Source of the DNA: Paenibacillus guangzhouensis
GTDB lineage: Bacteria; Bacillota; Bacilli; Paenibacillales; Paenibacillaceae
Assembly (NCBI RefSeq): GCF_009363075.1
Contig: NZ_CP045293.1
Location: 5,016,501 to 5,080,500, forward strand
Length of the DNA: 64,000 nt
Direction of reading: 5' to 3'
This document shows, piece after piece, positions 1 to 8,553 of this stretch; position 1 is the first letter of the stretch; the number at the start of each line of letters is the position of its first letter. A model generated the notes under the pieces. It was not told the origin of the DNA. It worked only from the letters and a program-made list of their open reading frames with translations, and did no database searches. The position numbers and the translations under genes are program-made.

Positions 1-225
1 CGCTCCGTCCGCGTAGAGACCATCGACGGCAGGACATTTGAAGGCACGATTATCGATGTGGATGCCGGGCATCTCTATTTGCAGACCCAGCCAGGGCGCC
101 GTACCTACTATCCATCTCCATATCCATATCCCTACCCTCAACCCTATCCCTACCAAAATCCGAGCTATTCGAACGTGATTCTGCCTCTAGTGCTATTCGA
201 GCTGCTCGTCATCGCCCTGATTTAA
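1..225 (+). CDS. C-terminal part of a Tyr/Pro-rich small protein (partial)
   Basis: The gene enters from the left edge in frame 1 and stops with TAA at 223-225; 74 residues are visible. The first part (RSVRVETIDGRTFEGTI..) looks like a small beta-barrel or SH3-like fold, of the kind that ends in IDVDAGHLYLQ. It is followed by a low-complexity Pro/Tyr stretch of repeated YP units and a hydrophobic C-terminal tail (about 15 residues, ILPLVLFELLVIALI) that could be membrane-associated. I do not recognise a named family. A strong hairpin at 259-312 probably terminates it. The start lies outside the window. Confidence 0.6.
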   Translation, partial: RSVRVETIDGRTFEGTIIDVDAGHLYLQTQPGRRTYYPSPYPYPYPQPYPYQNPSYSNVILPLVLFELLVIALI

Positions 226-258
226 TACGTGCTTTAACTTATGCTTCCTCATAGGGTG

Positions 259-312
259 ACAAAAGACCTTCAGGAGCCGCTTCGTGACTGCGGCACCCTG
301 AAGGTCTTTTGT
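259..312. terminator. Bidirectional intrinsic terminator
   Basis: A perfect 16-bp inverted repeat (259-274 and 297-312, arm acaaaagaccttcagg) flanks a 22-nt loop. T-rich sequence lies on both exits. It sits between the rightward gene ending at 225 and the leftward operon ending at 370, so it can serve both. Confidence 0.85.
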
Positions 313-369
313 TTATTTCTATTAGGACAGCAACCCCCAGGCCAATGTCGATTCTTTTCTTGCTATCCT

Positions 370-1524
370 CTAGCTTATCGCACTCTTCATAAATCGAGGG
401 AATCGTAGTGTTGCAAGCGCCAATCCGATAACCGCTACGAGGAGCATGACACCGAGATTCGGCAGTATATCCTGAAGATGAGCGCCATGCACCATGACAT
501 TCTGCAGGGCCTTCTGTGCCCAATACTGCGGCATGATTCTGCCAATCGTCTGCAAGAATCCTGGCAGCATATCAGCTGGGAACCACAAACCTCCGAGCAC
601 CGCGCCACCCATTGTAATAAGCTGGGTGAACGCCATGCCTTGGTTCTCGCTTTTCACGATCAAGGAGATGGCTAGACCAAGCCCCGTACCGCAAATGGCA
701 ATCGCGAAGACAATCATTGCGATCGCAAATGCATCGCCGAGATGCAATCCATACACAAAATGCCCAAAGCCAAGCAAAATCGTACACTGCACAACGACAA
801 CCAGGATATACGGCACCCACATCCCGACCAAATAGCTCATATAGCGCATCGGTGTACTGCTAAGCCGGGAGATCATACCCGATTCCTTATCCTTCATAAA
901 TCGGCGCACCATCGAAGTAATGACGAAGAACGCGAACATGACAGTGTAACCTGGGACAACCTGTGTGATCATACTGATCGACCCATCGGTCACTTCTTGC
1001 TTCTCGTCGACTCGAATCGGCGGCGTCAGCACCTTTTTCAATTCGGCTTGGCTTTTCCCCGCTGCCGTTAGGGCGCTTGCGATTTTCTCTTCTTGGTATT
1101 TGCCAGCGACGTTCTGGAGGACCGCTTCAATCGGGCCAATGATATTGCTGCTCATGCCATCGTGATAGAGCATAATCTGCGCTTGTTGGTCACCGGATTT
1201 CAAGCTATCGCCGAAACCCTTCGGGAACACGATCAACGCCGATAGCTTCCCGTCCTTGATCTTGTTAATCTGCTGCTCGGTCGTCAGCTCCCCATCCAGC
1301 GTCAATTGGAATGCCTTCGTATCCCCGATCGTCTTCAGGAACTGCTGTGAAGCCGCACTCTGGTCTTGGTCTATATATTGCACCGTCAGCGTTGCTGAAC
1401 TCGCGCTGCTGAATACGGTAGCGAACAGTACAATGAATAGAATGGGCATGCCGAGCAGCCAGAAGAATGTACCTTTTTCTTTTATGAGCAATTTGATTTC
1501 TTTCCGCGCGATGGTCCGTATCAT
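370..1524 (-). CDS. ABC-2 type transporter permease
   Basis: 384-residue integral membrane protein. A first membrane segment at about residues 22-42 is followed by a large extracytoplasmic region (about 45-190), then five or six hydrophobic helices (about 200-375). This is the ABC2_membrane_3 layout of drug or lipid exporters with one N-terminal helix and a big external loop. The start ATG at 1524 follows the upstream ATPase gene by 21 bp. It is the last gene of the leftward GntR-ATPase-permease-ATPase-permease operon (4371 to 370) and should pair with the ATPase at 1546-2469. Substrate unknown; export of a peptide antibiotic or cell-envelope compound is the usual role for this family. Confidence 0.85.
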   Translation of the reverse strand: MIRTIARKEIKLLIKEKGTFFWLLGMPILFIVLFATVFSSASSATLTVQYIDQDQSAASQQFLKTIGDTKAFQLTLDGELTTEQQINKIKDGKLSALIVFPKGFGDSLKSGDQQAQIMLYHDGMSSNIIGPIEAVLQNVAGKYQEEKIASALTAAGKSQAELKKVLTPPIRVDEKQEVTDGSISMITQVVPGYTVMFAFFVITSMVRRFMKDKESGMISRLSSTPMRYMSYLVGMWVPYILVVVVQCTILLGFGHFVYGLHLGDAFAIAMIVFAIAICGTGLGLAISLIVKSENQGMAFTQLITMGGAVLGGLWFPADMLPGFLQTIGRIMPQYWAQKALQNVMVHGAHLQDILPNLGVMLLVAVIGLALATLRFPRFMKSAIS

Positions 1525-1545
1525 ACTAACCTCTCCCCTCGTATC

Positions 1546-2469
1546 CTAAGCGTCACGCAGCGAAGTTCCCGTGAGCTCCAGGAACACTGCTTCAAGCGAC
1601 GGCCTCACCACTTCAAGCTGTGATGTCCGATATCCACGCCGTTGACAGAGCTCTGCGGCACGGCGGATCGTGTCTAGCACAGCGTCCGTCTCAATGCGGA
1701 ATCCACGTCCCTGCTTCGTAACCTTCGCCGACAATGGAGTCAGGTCCGGCTGAACATCCCCTTCAAGCTCCAGATAGACCGATCTACCGCCGTATTGTGC
1801 GAGCAGCTCATTCAATGCACCTGCTGCAACCACTTGGCCGTGGTCAATGATCGCCACGTCTTCACATAATGCCTCGACTTCCTCCATATAGTGCGTGGAG
1901 TAGATGATCGTCATGCCCTCCGCTTTGAGCGATTGAATCAAATCGAAAATATGGTTCCGCGACTGCGGATCGATCCCGACTGTCGGTTCATCCAGAATCA
2001 TGAATTTCGGCTTATGCAGCAGCGCAGCTGCGATATTAATTCGCCGCATCATCCCGCCAGAGAAGGTGCTCACGGCATCATTCGCCCGATCTGCAAGCCC
2101 TACTTGCTCCAGCACTTCTCGAATGCGGTGCTTCAATGCTTTCCCCGTAACCCCGTACATTTCTCCGAAAAATAGTAGATTATCATAAGCGCTCAGCTTC
2201 TCGTACAATGTAATATTTTGCGGGACGTAGCCAATGATCTTGCGCACCTCTTGCGACTGCGTTGCTGTATCGTATCCGAGTATATTCACCCTGCCGTGAT
2301 CTACCTTTGTGATGCAGGAGAGAATCTTCATCGTCGTCGATTTCCCTGCCCCATTCGGGCCGAGCAGCCCAAAACACGTCCCTGTCCGCACTTGAAACTG
2401 AAGATCCTGAACAGCAAGCTTACCGCCATACCCCTTCTGCAATCCTTTCACTTCGATCGCTATACTCAT
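1546..2469 (-). CDS. ABC transporter ATP-binding protein
   Basis: 307-residue cytoplasmic ATPase. Walker A GPNGAGKST is at residues 37-45, followed by a Q-loop region, the signature FSGGM near 137, Walker B FMILDEPTVGIDP and the H-loop STH. The C-terminal about 90 residues form the extra domain typical of ABC-2 exporter ATPases (DUF4162-like). It lies 21 bp upstream of the permease at 370-1524 and 38 bp downstream of the permease at 2508-3266. It is the second ATPase in the operon, so two different transporters are probably made from one mRNA under the GntR repressor. Confidence 0.9.
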   Translation of the reverse strand: MSIAIEVKGLQKGYGGKLAVQDLQFQVRTGTCFGLLGPNGAGKSTTMKILSCITKVDHGRVNILGYDTATQSQEVRKIIGYVPQNITLYEKLSAYDNLLFFGEMYGVTGKALKHRIREVLEQVGLADRANDAVSTFSGGMMRRINIAAALLHKPKFMILDEPTVGIDPQSRNHIFDLIQSLKAEGMTIIYSTHYMEEVEALCEDVAIIDHGQVVAAGALNELLAQYGGRSVYLELEGDVQPDLTPLSAKVTKQGRGFRIETDAVLDTIRRAAELCQRRGYRTSQLEVVRPSLEAVFLELTGTSLRDA

Positions 2470-2507
2470 ATGAATTAGCCTCCTTTATGGTTCACTGCGT
2501 TAATCTA

Positions 2508-3266
2508 TTATTGGATTAATTGCCGATTCATGAGCTTCACAGCAGCCCACAAAAATACTCCGCCAGCTAGAAAGGACAACGCTAGGAAAGCTACGAACAT
2601 CAGCCCTTCCGCTTGCGTGATCGGCATCTGCATAAACGTAAAGAAAGAATGACCATCATCGTTCAATACTACCGCTGGAATCCATGACATGGCGTTCGCT
2701 GACAGCCCATAAATCACCCAGACGAGCGGTAGTAGCGGTTTCCACTGCGTCCCGCGAAGAATCGAACCGAACAGCCCAAAGCCAATCATGAATGGAACGA
2801 GCGTAAACATGGCTAGATAGGCTTTGAACTCCAGGGTGGTGAATTGGAAGATTGAATCTGCCGATAGGTTCCCCTGAACCATCTGGCTCAGAACGCTGAT
2901 GGCCCACGTCGCAGCAAAGGCAAGAAGCCCGTACTGCACGATTCGTATTAGCGCTGCGACGTATTTGGAACGTAGAAGCACTCCTCGTGAATAAGGAAGC
3001 GTCAGCCACCACCCGTGCGTTCCATCTTTAAATTCCCTACTAACCATCATGTAGGCTTGCATAAACGCAAAATACGGGAACACATAAATGATGAACAACA
3101 ATACTTCTGGCTTGAACGTGATCTGTACGTGCAGGAATGCGTAAGCGCCGATTAGAATGATCGCCACAATGGCAGCATATATTGAAATCCATTTCCGGCA
3201 CATCCGCGTCGGCCTACGCCGCATTAACTCATGTTTGATTAAATAGCTAAGCGCATTGCGATTCAT
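2508..3266 (-). CDS. ABC-2 family permease, YtrC/D-like
   Basis: 252-residue polytopic membrane protein with about six hydrophobic helices (roughly residues 30-50, 60-80, 105-130, 150-175, 180-200 and 220-245). The sequence carries the MMVSREFKDGTHGWWLTLPYSR feature of bacterial permeases that pair with YtrB-type ATPases. It is separated from the ATPase gene upstream (3283-3984) by 16 bp and is clearly cotranscribed. In the Bacillus ytr system the equivalent proteins form an exporter induced by cell-wall antibiotics; that role is inferred here from synteny with the YtrA-like regulator. Confidence 0.8.
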   Translation of the reverse strand: MNRNALSYLIKHELMRRRPTRMCRKWISIYAAIVAIILIGAYAFLHVQITFKPEVLLFIIYVFPYFAFMQAYMMVSREFKDGTHGWWLTLPYSRGVLLRSKYVAALIRIVQYGLLAFAATWAISVLSQMVQGNLSADSIFQFTTLEFKAYLAMFTLVPFMIGFGLFGSILRGTQWKPLLPLVWVIYGLSANAMSWIPAVVLNDDGHSFFTFMQMPITQAEGLMFVAFLALSFLAGGVFLWAAVKLMNRQLIQ

Positions 3267-3282
3267 GTCTTATTCTCTCCCC

Positions 3283-3984
3283 TTACTGATATAGACTTCG
3301 GTATATGGACTCTATCGAACCCCGCTCTGCGCGCAGCGTCTCGACATCGCCATGCAGCAGCGTCTGCCCATCGTTCATGAACAGCGCATAATCGAATAGG
3401 CTTTCCGCTTCTTGGATCTCGTGCGTGCTAATCAGCACCGTCTGTTGGCTGTCGCTCATGTTATCGATCAGCGCGCCGATAATACGTTCACGAGAGATTA
3501 AATCGATCCCCGAAAAAGGTTCATCTAAGATCAACAAAGGTACATCGCGGCACAGGCATAATGTAAGCATCAGCCTTGCTTCCTGACCGCGGGACATTCC
3601 GTGTACATCCATGTCTTTCTTCAGCTTCATGAACTCGAGCATTGCCTCTGCTCGGTTGCGATCAAAGCCTGGCAGCAGCGATTCTGCCCAATCCAGCGCA
3701 TGCTGTACGTTATGGTAGTTATACCAGCGTGCGCGATCCGGCAAATAAGCGATGAGACGATTCGTCTCCCAGCCCGGCTTCTCTCCGAACACCTCGACCT
3801 GCCCGTGATCAGGCTGCGTCATGGCCGTAATCATTCGGAAGAAGGTCGACTTCCCGGCACCGTTCGCCCCTAGCACGCCAATGACACGATTAGCAGGTAA
3901 TTCAATCGAGAAATCATTCAGCGCCCATTGATTTCCATAACGCTTCGTTACATGCTTCGCCGTAACAGCCCATTCCGTCTTCAT
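3283..3984 (-). CDS. ABC transporter ATP-binding protein, YtrB-like
   Basis: 233-residue ATPase with Walker A GANGAGKST near residues 40-48 and a non-standard signature MSRGQEARL in place of LSGGQ. Walker B is LLILDEPFSGID and the H-loop is STHEI. The SRGQ variant and short length fit the YtrB/EcsA-like group paired with small ABC-2 permeases. Only 3 bp separate it from the GntR gene upstream and 16 bp from its permease downstream. Likely the motor of a cell-envelope stress exporter. Confidence 0.85.
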   Translation of the reverse strand: MKTEWAVTAKHVTKRYGNQWALNDFSIELPANRVIGVLGANGAGKSTFFRMITAMTQPDHGQVEVFGEKPGWETNRLIAYLPDRARWYNYHNVQHALDWAESLLPGFDRNRAEAMLEFMKLKKDMDVHGMSRGQEARLMLTLCLCRDVPLLILDEPFSGIDLISRERIIGALIDNMSDSQQTVLISTHEIQEAESLFDYALFMNDGQTLLHGDVETLRAERGSIESIYRSLYQ

Positions 3985-3987
3985 CTG

Positions 3988-4371
3988 TCATTCATCCCCT
4001 TCATCCAAAAATCGCTGTATATCGATCCGTGTAAATCCAATACTATGCATCTTCTCTAGGAATTCCTTCGTCGCTTGCGCCGCCAGATTGTTACGGATAT
4101 GCTGCACAACCTCATTATTCGTCGTAATAAATGTCCCTTGCCCGCGCCGCGTCTCCGTTAGTCCATCGCGCTCCAGCTCCTGATACGCACGCATCACCGT
4201 ATTTGGATTTATCTTGAGCGTCTGTGCGAGTTCCCGTACGGATGGTATTTTCTCTCCCAACGCAATTCCTCCCCTTGCGATTGAACCTCTTATCTGCTGC
4301 AGAACCTGCTCATATAAGGGTTTGCTTAAATCTAGATCAAACTGCATGCCGCCTGCTTCAATTCCATTCAA
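3988..4371 (-). CDS. GntR-family repressor, YtrA subfamily
   Basis: About 127 residues. An N-terminal winged helix (SKPLYEQVLQQIRGSI.. through the ..RRGQGTFIT wing) is followed by only a short helical tail. That is the YtrA-subfamily architecture lacking a large effector domain. Start choice: a longer frame reaches 4413, but AAGGAGG lies 7 nt before a TTG at 4371 (MNGIEAGGMQF..), whereas the internal ATG at 4347 has no close ribosome binding site. It is the first gene of the operon and almost certainly represses it from the palindrome at 4447-4469. Confidence 0.85.
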   Translation of the reverse strand: MNGIEAGGMQFDLDLSKPLYEQVLQQIRGSIARGGIALGEKIPSVRELAQTLKINPNTVMRAYQELERDGLTETRRGQGTFITTNNEVVQHIRNNLAAQATKEFLEKMHSIGFTRIDIQRFLDEGDE

Positions 4372-4446
4372 GTCGCTTCCTCCTTCACCTACACATTCAT
4401 AAGACGAAAGCACGGCGTTTTTGCGTTCGTTTCTGTATCGTATGTA

Positions 4447-4469
4447 GTGTATTATATCACTTAATACAC
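4447..4469. promoter_or_regulatory. Predicted YtrA-type operator (perfect 8-bp palindrome)
   Basis: GTGTATTA (4447-4454) and TAATACAC (4462-4469) form a perfect inverted repeat with a 7-nt spacer. It covers the -10 box and most of the spacer of the promoter at 4451-4478, an ideal position for repression. Assignment to the adjacent GntR protein is inference from position and symmetry. Confidence 0.75.
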
Positions 4470-4478
4470 TCAGTGCAA
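4451..4478 (-). promoter_or_regulatory. SigA-type promoter of the ytr-like operon
   Basis: On the minus strand a TTGCAC -35 (4478-4473) and a perfect TATAAT -10 (4456-4451) are separated by 16 bp, about 80 nt upstream of the TTG start of the GntR gene. Confidence 0.75.
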
Positions 4479-4501
4479 TAGGTGTTTATATTTTTTTCCA
4501 T

Positions 4502-4538
4502 AAAAAAAGAAAAAATCCACCGCTTCAACGCGATGGAT
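4502..4538 (-). terminator. Intrinsic terminator of the PH-domain gene
   Basis: Stem 4515-4523/4530-4538 (ATCCA..TGGAT with one mismatch). On the minus strand it is followed by a T-rich run (two blocks of T separated by one C). Confidence 0.75.
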
Positions 4539-4555
4539 TCCTGATGAATGATTTA

Positions 4556-4942
4556 TTATTTCAACACTTTCTCTGCCAAAATCCGCTGTACATCGTAGAC
4601 ATTGGAATCTTTCTTGAACTGCTTTGCGACCGTTGGTTCGACAGCACTAGAAATCCAAATTTTGAGCTCTGCATCCAGATCAAATGTTCCTGCTGTCTCA
4701 ATGCTGAAACGCGCAATACTCTTGTATGGGAGGGACATATACTCTACCTTTTTTCCAGTAACCCCTTGCTTATCGATCAAGATCAACCGTTTGTCTGTGA
4801 ACACGAACATGTCGCGAATGAGTTTATACGCCTTATCCACGGTCTCGCCGGGAAATAGAATCGGCTGCAATTCCTCTTGTACTTCCTTCTCGCTCACGGC
4901 TGAAGCATTACCCAATAATCCATCCAAAAATCCCATACCCAC
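4556..4942 (-). CDS. PH domain-containing protein (bPH family)
   Basis: 128-residue soluble protein. A short amphipathic N-terminus is followed by a bacterial pleckstrin-homology domain (about residues 25-125), seen in LFPGETVDKAYK, RDMFVFTDKRLILID and PYKSIARFSIET. The family (DUF1696-like) occurs widely in Firmicutes and its function is poorly known; some members bind membranes or oligomerise into rings. It is a single gene with its own terminator, divergent from the regulator/kinase pair that starts at 5153. ATG starts at 4942 and 4936 are both possible. Confidence 0.85.
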   Translation of the reverse strand: MGMGFLDGLLGNASAVSEKEVQEELQPILFPGETVDKAYKLIRDMFVFTDKRLILIDKQGVTGKKVEYMSLPYKSIARFSIETAGTFDLDAELKIWISSAVEPTVAKQFKKDSNVYDVQRILAEKVLK

Positions 4943-5152
4943 ATCTCCCTTTGATTGGCTTCATTTTCATTTCGAATTTATGTTTGACAGTTTATGTGAT
5001 GATTCTTCCCTTCTTATACGCAGCAATCTCTGGGATGATCCAAAAATTTGTAGATCGTTATTTAACGCTCGGTCATTCACGTTATTCTATGTTTCAATTC
5101 CATATATAGTATAATCACTATTAGGATGATTAACAGCGAAAAGAGGGATCGG

Positions 5153-5827
5153 ATGCCTACTATACTCGTTGCAGATGATGATGCGAACATTCGCGAACTC
5201 GTCTGTTTATTTCTACGCAACGACGGATTCGCAACAGCCGAAGCCGCAGATGGCAAGGAAGCACTGACCGTCTATGCCTCGACGCATATTGATCTTGTCG
5301 TACTCGATATTATGATGCCGGTGATGGATGGTTGGACGTTATGCAAAGAGCTCCGAAGAGCCAATCCGGATCTTCCCTTACTGATGCTGACTGCGAGAGG
5401 CGAGACGTGGGAGAAAGTGAAGGGGTTTGAACTCGGGACGGACGATTATTTGACCAAGCCGTTCGATCCATTAGAGTTAACGGTTCGTGTTAGGGCTCTG
5501 CTCAAACGATACAAGATTGGCTCCACGCAGACGATTAAATTTGGCGATGTCATCCTGGATCGGCAGACGTATAAAGTAACGAGTGGGGCGGAGTCGCTCA
5601 CATTGCCGCTCAAGGAGTTCGAATTGCTATATAAGCTTGCTGGAACACCTGGACAAGTCTACACGCGGGAACAGTTAATTGATCAGATTTGGGGTATCGA
5701 TTACGCCGGAGATGATCGAACGGTCGACGTACATATCAAACGGCTGCGTGAACGATTTGCGACAACACCCGATTTTAAGATCGAAACGGTGCGTGGACTG
5801 GGGTATCGGCTTGAGGTAACCGAATGA
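5153..5827 (+). CDS. OmpR-family response regulator
   Basis: 224 residues. Receiver domain: acidic DDD at residues 8-10, phospho-acceptor Asp52 in VVLDIMMPVMDG, and Lys in TKPFDP. The C-terminal winged helix follows (about 125-222, ending RTVDVHIKRLRER..VRGLGYRLE). Start: the frame is open back to 5126, but AAGAGGGA lies 4-5 nt before the ATG at 5153, which begins the conserved PTILVADDD. It overlaps the kinase gene by 4 bp (ATGA). The repeated 11-bp-period sites before the next four genes are the type OmpR-family regulators bind, so this protein is the best candidate regulator of that block. Confidence 0.92.
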   Translation: MPTILVADDDANIRELVCLFLRNDGFATAEAADGKEALTVYASTHIDLVVLDIMMPVMDGWTLCKELRRANPDLPLLMLTARGETWEKVKGFELGTDDYLTKPFDPLELTVRVRALLKRYKIGSTQTIKFGDVILDRQTYKVTSGAESLTLPLKEFELLYKLAGTPGQVYTREQLIDQIWGIDYAGDDRTVDVHIKRLRERFATTPDFKIETVRGLGYRLEVTE

Positions 5828-7200
5828 TCAGGTCCTTATATATTCGCGTTGTCCTGACATTTCTCGTCTCCGTCATCGCGGGCACGGTTATCGCTTTCTA
5901 TATGTCTACTTGGATATTCGAAGAAAAATTGAACGAGAACGCGCAAATCAATTTACGTAACTTTGGTCAAGACGTCGTCCATATTTATAAGACGCTTCCG
6001 TTACGCGAAGCGGACGCATTCGTGAGTGAAATGAAGCAGCTCGATTCGTATTATATTCGCATTTATGAAGCAACAGGTCAGTTCCAGTCCTACGGTAAAC
6101 TGAACGGGCATACACCAGCTCCTGTGACGAGCGAGCAGTTGAAGAAAGTACTCGAAGGAGGCGTTGTCCAAGCCACACCGAATGGTATTGCGTCAGTCCT
6201 CTTAGGATTGCCGTTGAAGACGGAAATCGGCCCGAAAGCGATGTTCTTGGAAACGCTCGCCCCTCCTTCAGCCTCATTTGTCGTCAAATGGGGATTGATC
6301 TTTGCAAGCAGTTCCTTAATTACAGGAAGCTTATTAATTCTCGTCGCCTCTATATTCTTGGTCAGACCGATCAAAAAGCTGACAATAGCGACGAAACGCA
6401 TCGCATCAGGGGATTTCAACGTCAAGCTGAATATTAAGCAATCGGGTGAGTTGGGGACTTTGGCGCGAAGCTTTGAAGAAATGATGCACGATCTGCAGCA
6501 GCTTGAGCAGATGCGCAGGGAATTCGTAACGAATGTGTCGCACGAGGTACAATCTCCGCTCACGTCAATATCCGGTTATGCGCAAGCACTTAAGCAAGTG
6601 AACCTCACAGATCACGAACGAAGCCGCTATCTTGATATTATTATCACGGAAGCGAAAAGGATGTCCAAAATGAGCGATAGCCTGCTTAAGCTGAGTTTGC
6701 TCGAATCGCAGTCACAGCAACTCAGGCACGTCACGCTCAGTCTGGATGAACAAATCCGACGGGTCATCGTGGCGCTCCAGCCACAATGGTCTGCACGCAA
6801 CATCCATTTTGAGCTTGACCTACATCCCGTTAAAGTAACGGCCGATCAAGATCTACTCAACCAGGTTTGGACGAATATCATCGGCAATAGCATCAAATTC
6901 TCGAAGGATGGCGGCATGATTGACGTCAGCATCAAGCAAGATATCAAAAACGTGACCGTCCGAATATCCGACCAAGGCATTGGTATTTCCCTAGAGGATC
7001 AGAAGCGGATCTTCGAGCGTTTTTTTAAAGCCGATCGTTCCCACAGCCGTAAATATGGCGGCAGCGGTATGGGACTTGCCATCGTTAAACAGATCGTATC
7101 GCTTCATCAAGGTTACATCCGAGTAGACAGTGAACCTGGTCAAGGGACGACCTTCATAATCACCTTACCAATCATTACGCCAACAGAATCCGTGGTCTAG
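5824..7200 (+). CDS. Membrane sensor histidine kinase (HAMP, HisKA, HATPase)
   Basis: 458 residues. TM1 (about 7-28), an extracytoplasmic sensor of about 125 residues, TM2 (about 157-180), HAMP (about 181-235), then HisKA with His240 in the motif SHEVQSPL. The usual motif is SHELRTPL, so this H-box is divergent but keeps H-E and the proline. ATP-binding motifs follow: N-box NIIGNSIKFS, G1 DQGIGI, G2 GGSGMGLAI. It is translationally coupled to the regulator upstream (ATGA overlap). The signal is unknown; the linked output genes (membrane hydrolases, beta-lactamase-fold protein) suggest a cell-envelope or small-molecule stress. Confidence 0.92.
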   Translation: MIRSLYIRVVLTFLVSVIAGTVIAFYMSTWIFEEKLNENAQINLRNFGQDVVHIYKTLPLREADAFVSEMKQLDSYYIRIYEATGQFQSYGKLNGHTPAPVTSEQLKKVLEGGVVQATPNGIASVLLGLPLKTEIGPKAMFLETLAPPSASFVVKWGLIFASSSLITGSLLILVASIFLVRPIKKLTIATKRIASGDFNVKLNIKQSGELGTLARSFEEMMHDLQQLEQMRREFVTNVSHEVQSPLTSISGYAQALKQVNLTDHERSRYLDIIITEAKRMSKMSDSLLKLSLLESQSQQLRHVTLSLDEQIRRVIVALQPQWSARNIHFELDLHPVKVTADQDLLNQVWTNIIGNSIKFSKDGGMIDVSIKQDIKNVTVRISDQGIGISLEDQKRIFERFFKADRSHSRKYGGSGMGLAIVKQIVSLHQGYIRVDSEPGQGTTFIITLPIITPTESVV

Positions 7201-7214
7201 ATCGCGCGTTCACT

Positions 7215-7268
7215 ATGCTACGGCATCATGTGCAAGCTTCCTTGCATGGGATCTCGTAGCATTTTTTT
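7215..7268 (+). terminator. Intrinsic terminator of the kinase gene
   Basis: Outer stem ATGCTACG (7215-7222)/CGTAGCAT (7255-7262) and inner stem GCAAG/CTTGC (7232-7236/7241-7245), followed by a run of seven T. A degenerate copy of this hairpin reappears at 9644-9689. Confidence 0.8.
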
Positions 7269-7272
7269 GCCT

Positions 7273-7313
7273 GTTCATATTCAGTTCATATTGTCGTCAT
7301 GGGGAGTACATCT
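7273..7313 (+). promoter_or_regulatory. Direct-repeat regulated promoter, copy 1
   Basis: GTTCATATTCA then GTTCATATTG (7273-7283, 7284-7293): two half-sites with an 11-bp period, typical of OmpR/PhoB-family binding. A possible -35 (TTCATA, 7285-7290) overlaps the second half-site and a weak -10 (TACATC, 7307-7312) follows after 16 bp. The second repeat ends about 95 bp before the ATG at 7387. The same element precedes the genes at 8554, 9812 and 11098. Confidence 0.7.
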
Positions 7314-7386
7314 TTATTGGTTAAACTTCCATTAGTCGCACCGATAAGGTAGCTGAATAAACAGATTAGGACAGGAGTAGTTGAAT

Positions 7387-8367
7387 ATGACACAAATAGA
7401 GGAAGTAAAAACGAAGAATATAACGAAAACAAAGAAAGTGCGAAACATTTTACTTAAAATCATCGCAGCCATCGTACTCGTCCTTGTTCTTTTTCTAGGC
7501 ATTGTATATACCGTTCATGTAATCAGCAACAATTCGGAACAGAAAAAAATAGAGCCCTACGGTCAGCACGTATCCGTAGACGGGAGAAATATGAATGTAC
7601 TCATTCAAGGCGAAGGCGAGGAAACGATCGTACTCCTGCCTGGCTTTGGAACGGCTACACCCGCGCTTGATTTTAAGCTGCTCATTGATCAATTATCGCC
7701 ATTTTACAAAGTTGTCGCGATTGAGCCTTTCGGCTATGGCTTAAGTGATGAAACGGAAAAAGAACGAACGACAGAGAATATCGTAAGTGAAATTCATGAA
7801 GCGCTGCAGCAACTTAATATTAACCGATATATATTCATGGGCCACTCCATTACAGGTATTTACGGCATTGATTATGTGAACAAATATCCAAACGAGGTGA
7901 CTGCATTTGTCGGAATCGATAGCAGTGTTCCAACCCAACCTGGTATGGATGTTAAATTCCCAATAAAAAAATTAGAATTCCTCAAAAAATCAGGCCTCTT
8001 AAGATTGATGATGAAACTAGGTGCTGACCCGTATACAGGACTCGCATTTGATGCAAAAACCGTAGAACAAATGAAACTAATTTCGAATAAAAACATGAAT
8101 AATGATACAACCTTGAATGAAATGGATCATATCTCCTCTAATTTCAAAGGGGCTCAAGGCTTAGCATTCCCTAAAGACCTCCCACTCTTACTCTTTGTAC
8201 AAGCGGATAATCAAGATGTAGCAGGATGGATACCTCTCCATGAAGGGCAGATCAAAGACTCGGTACATGGCAAAGTCATCATCATGGATGGATCGCATTA
8301 TTTGCACCATACCAAATTCAAAGAAATCGCTGAAGACGTTAGAGTATTTATGAAAGAAACGAAGTAA
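7387..8367 (+). CDS. Membrane-anchored alpha/beta hydrolase, paralogue 1
   Basis: 326 residues. Basic N-terminus, one membrane helix (about 20-45, ILLKIIAAIVLVLVLFLGIV) and an extracellular alpha/beta-hydrolase domain. Seen are the oxyanion strand ETIVLLPGFG, nucleophile Ser154 in GHSITG, Asp in VQADNQDV and His in DGSHYLHH. The nucleophile elbow is G-H-S-I-T-G rather than strict GxSxG; all three paralogues share T/S at the fifth position. Start: a TTG at 7381 lies only 3 nt after GGAG, the ATG at 7387 lies 9 nt after it, as in the paralogues. Substrate unknown. It is far closer to paralogue 3 than to paralogue 2. Confidence 0.85.
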   Translation: MTQIEEVKTKNITKTKKVRNILLKIIAAIVLVLVLFLGIVYTVHVISNNSEQKKIEPYGQHVSVDGRNMNVLIQGEGEETIVLLPGFGTATPALDFKLLIDQLSPFYKVVAIEPFGYGLSDETEKERTTENIVSEIHEALQQLNINRYIFMGHSITGIYGIDYVNKYPNEVTAFVGIDSSVPTQPGMDVKFPIKKLEFLKKSGLLRLMMKLGADPYTGLAFDAKTVEQMKLISNKNMNNDTTLNEMDHISSNFKGAQGLAFPKDLPLLLFVQADNQDVAGWIPLHEGQIKDSVHGKVIIMDGSHYLHHTKFKEIAEDVRVFMKETK

Positions 8368-8380
8368 ATGTGATATGGAA

Positions 8381-8404
8381 AACCGTCCTATGGGGCGGTT
8401 TTTC
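8381..8404 (+). terminator. Intrinsic terminator after hydrolase 1
   Basis: Stem 8381-8388/8393-8400 (AACCGTCC with one G-T pair) and T tail. It is closely related to the hairpins after hydrolases 2 and 3. Confidence 0.8.
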
Positions 8405-8438
8405 GCTGTGCATATGACGATGTGGCATTTTTTTGCTT

Positions 8439-8480
8439 GTTCATCCTCGGTTCATATTGACGTCACGGGGAGTACATCTC
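8439..8480 (+). promoter_or_regulatory. Direct-repeat regulated promoter, copy 2
   Basis: GTTCATCCTCG (8439-8449) and GTTCATATTG (8450-8459), 11-bp period, followed by the conserved GGGGAGTACATCT. The second repeat ends 95 bp before the ATG at 8554, the same distance as in copy 1. Confidence 0.7.
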
Positions 8481-8553
8481 AATTCGTTACACTTTCATTC
8501 GCGGGCTATTTAAGCTTTGTTGAAAAAACAGATCTGGACAGGAGTAGATACGA

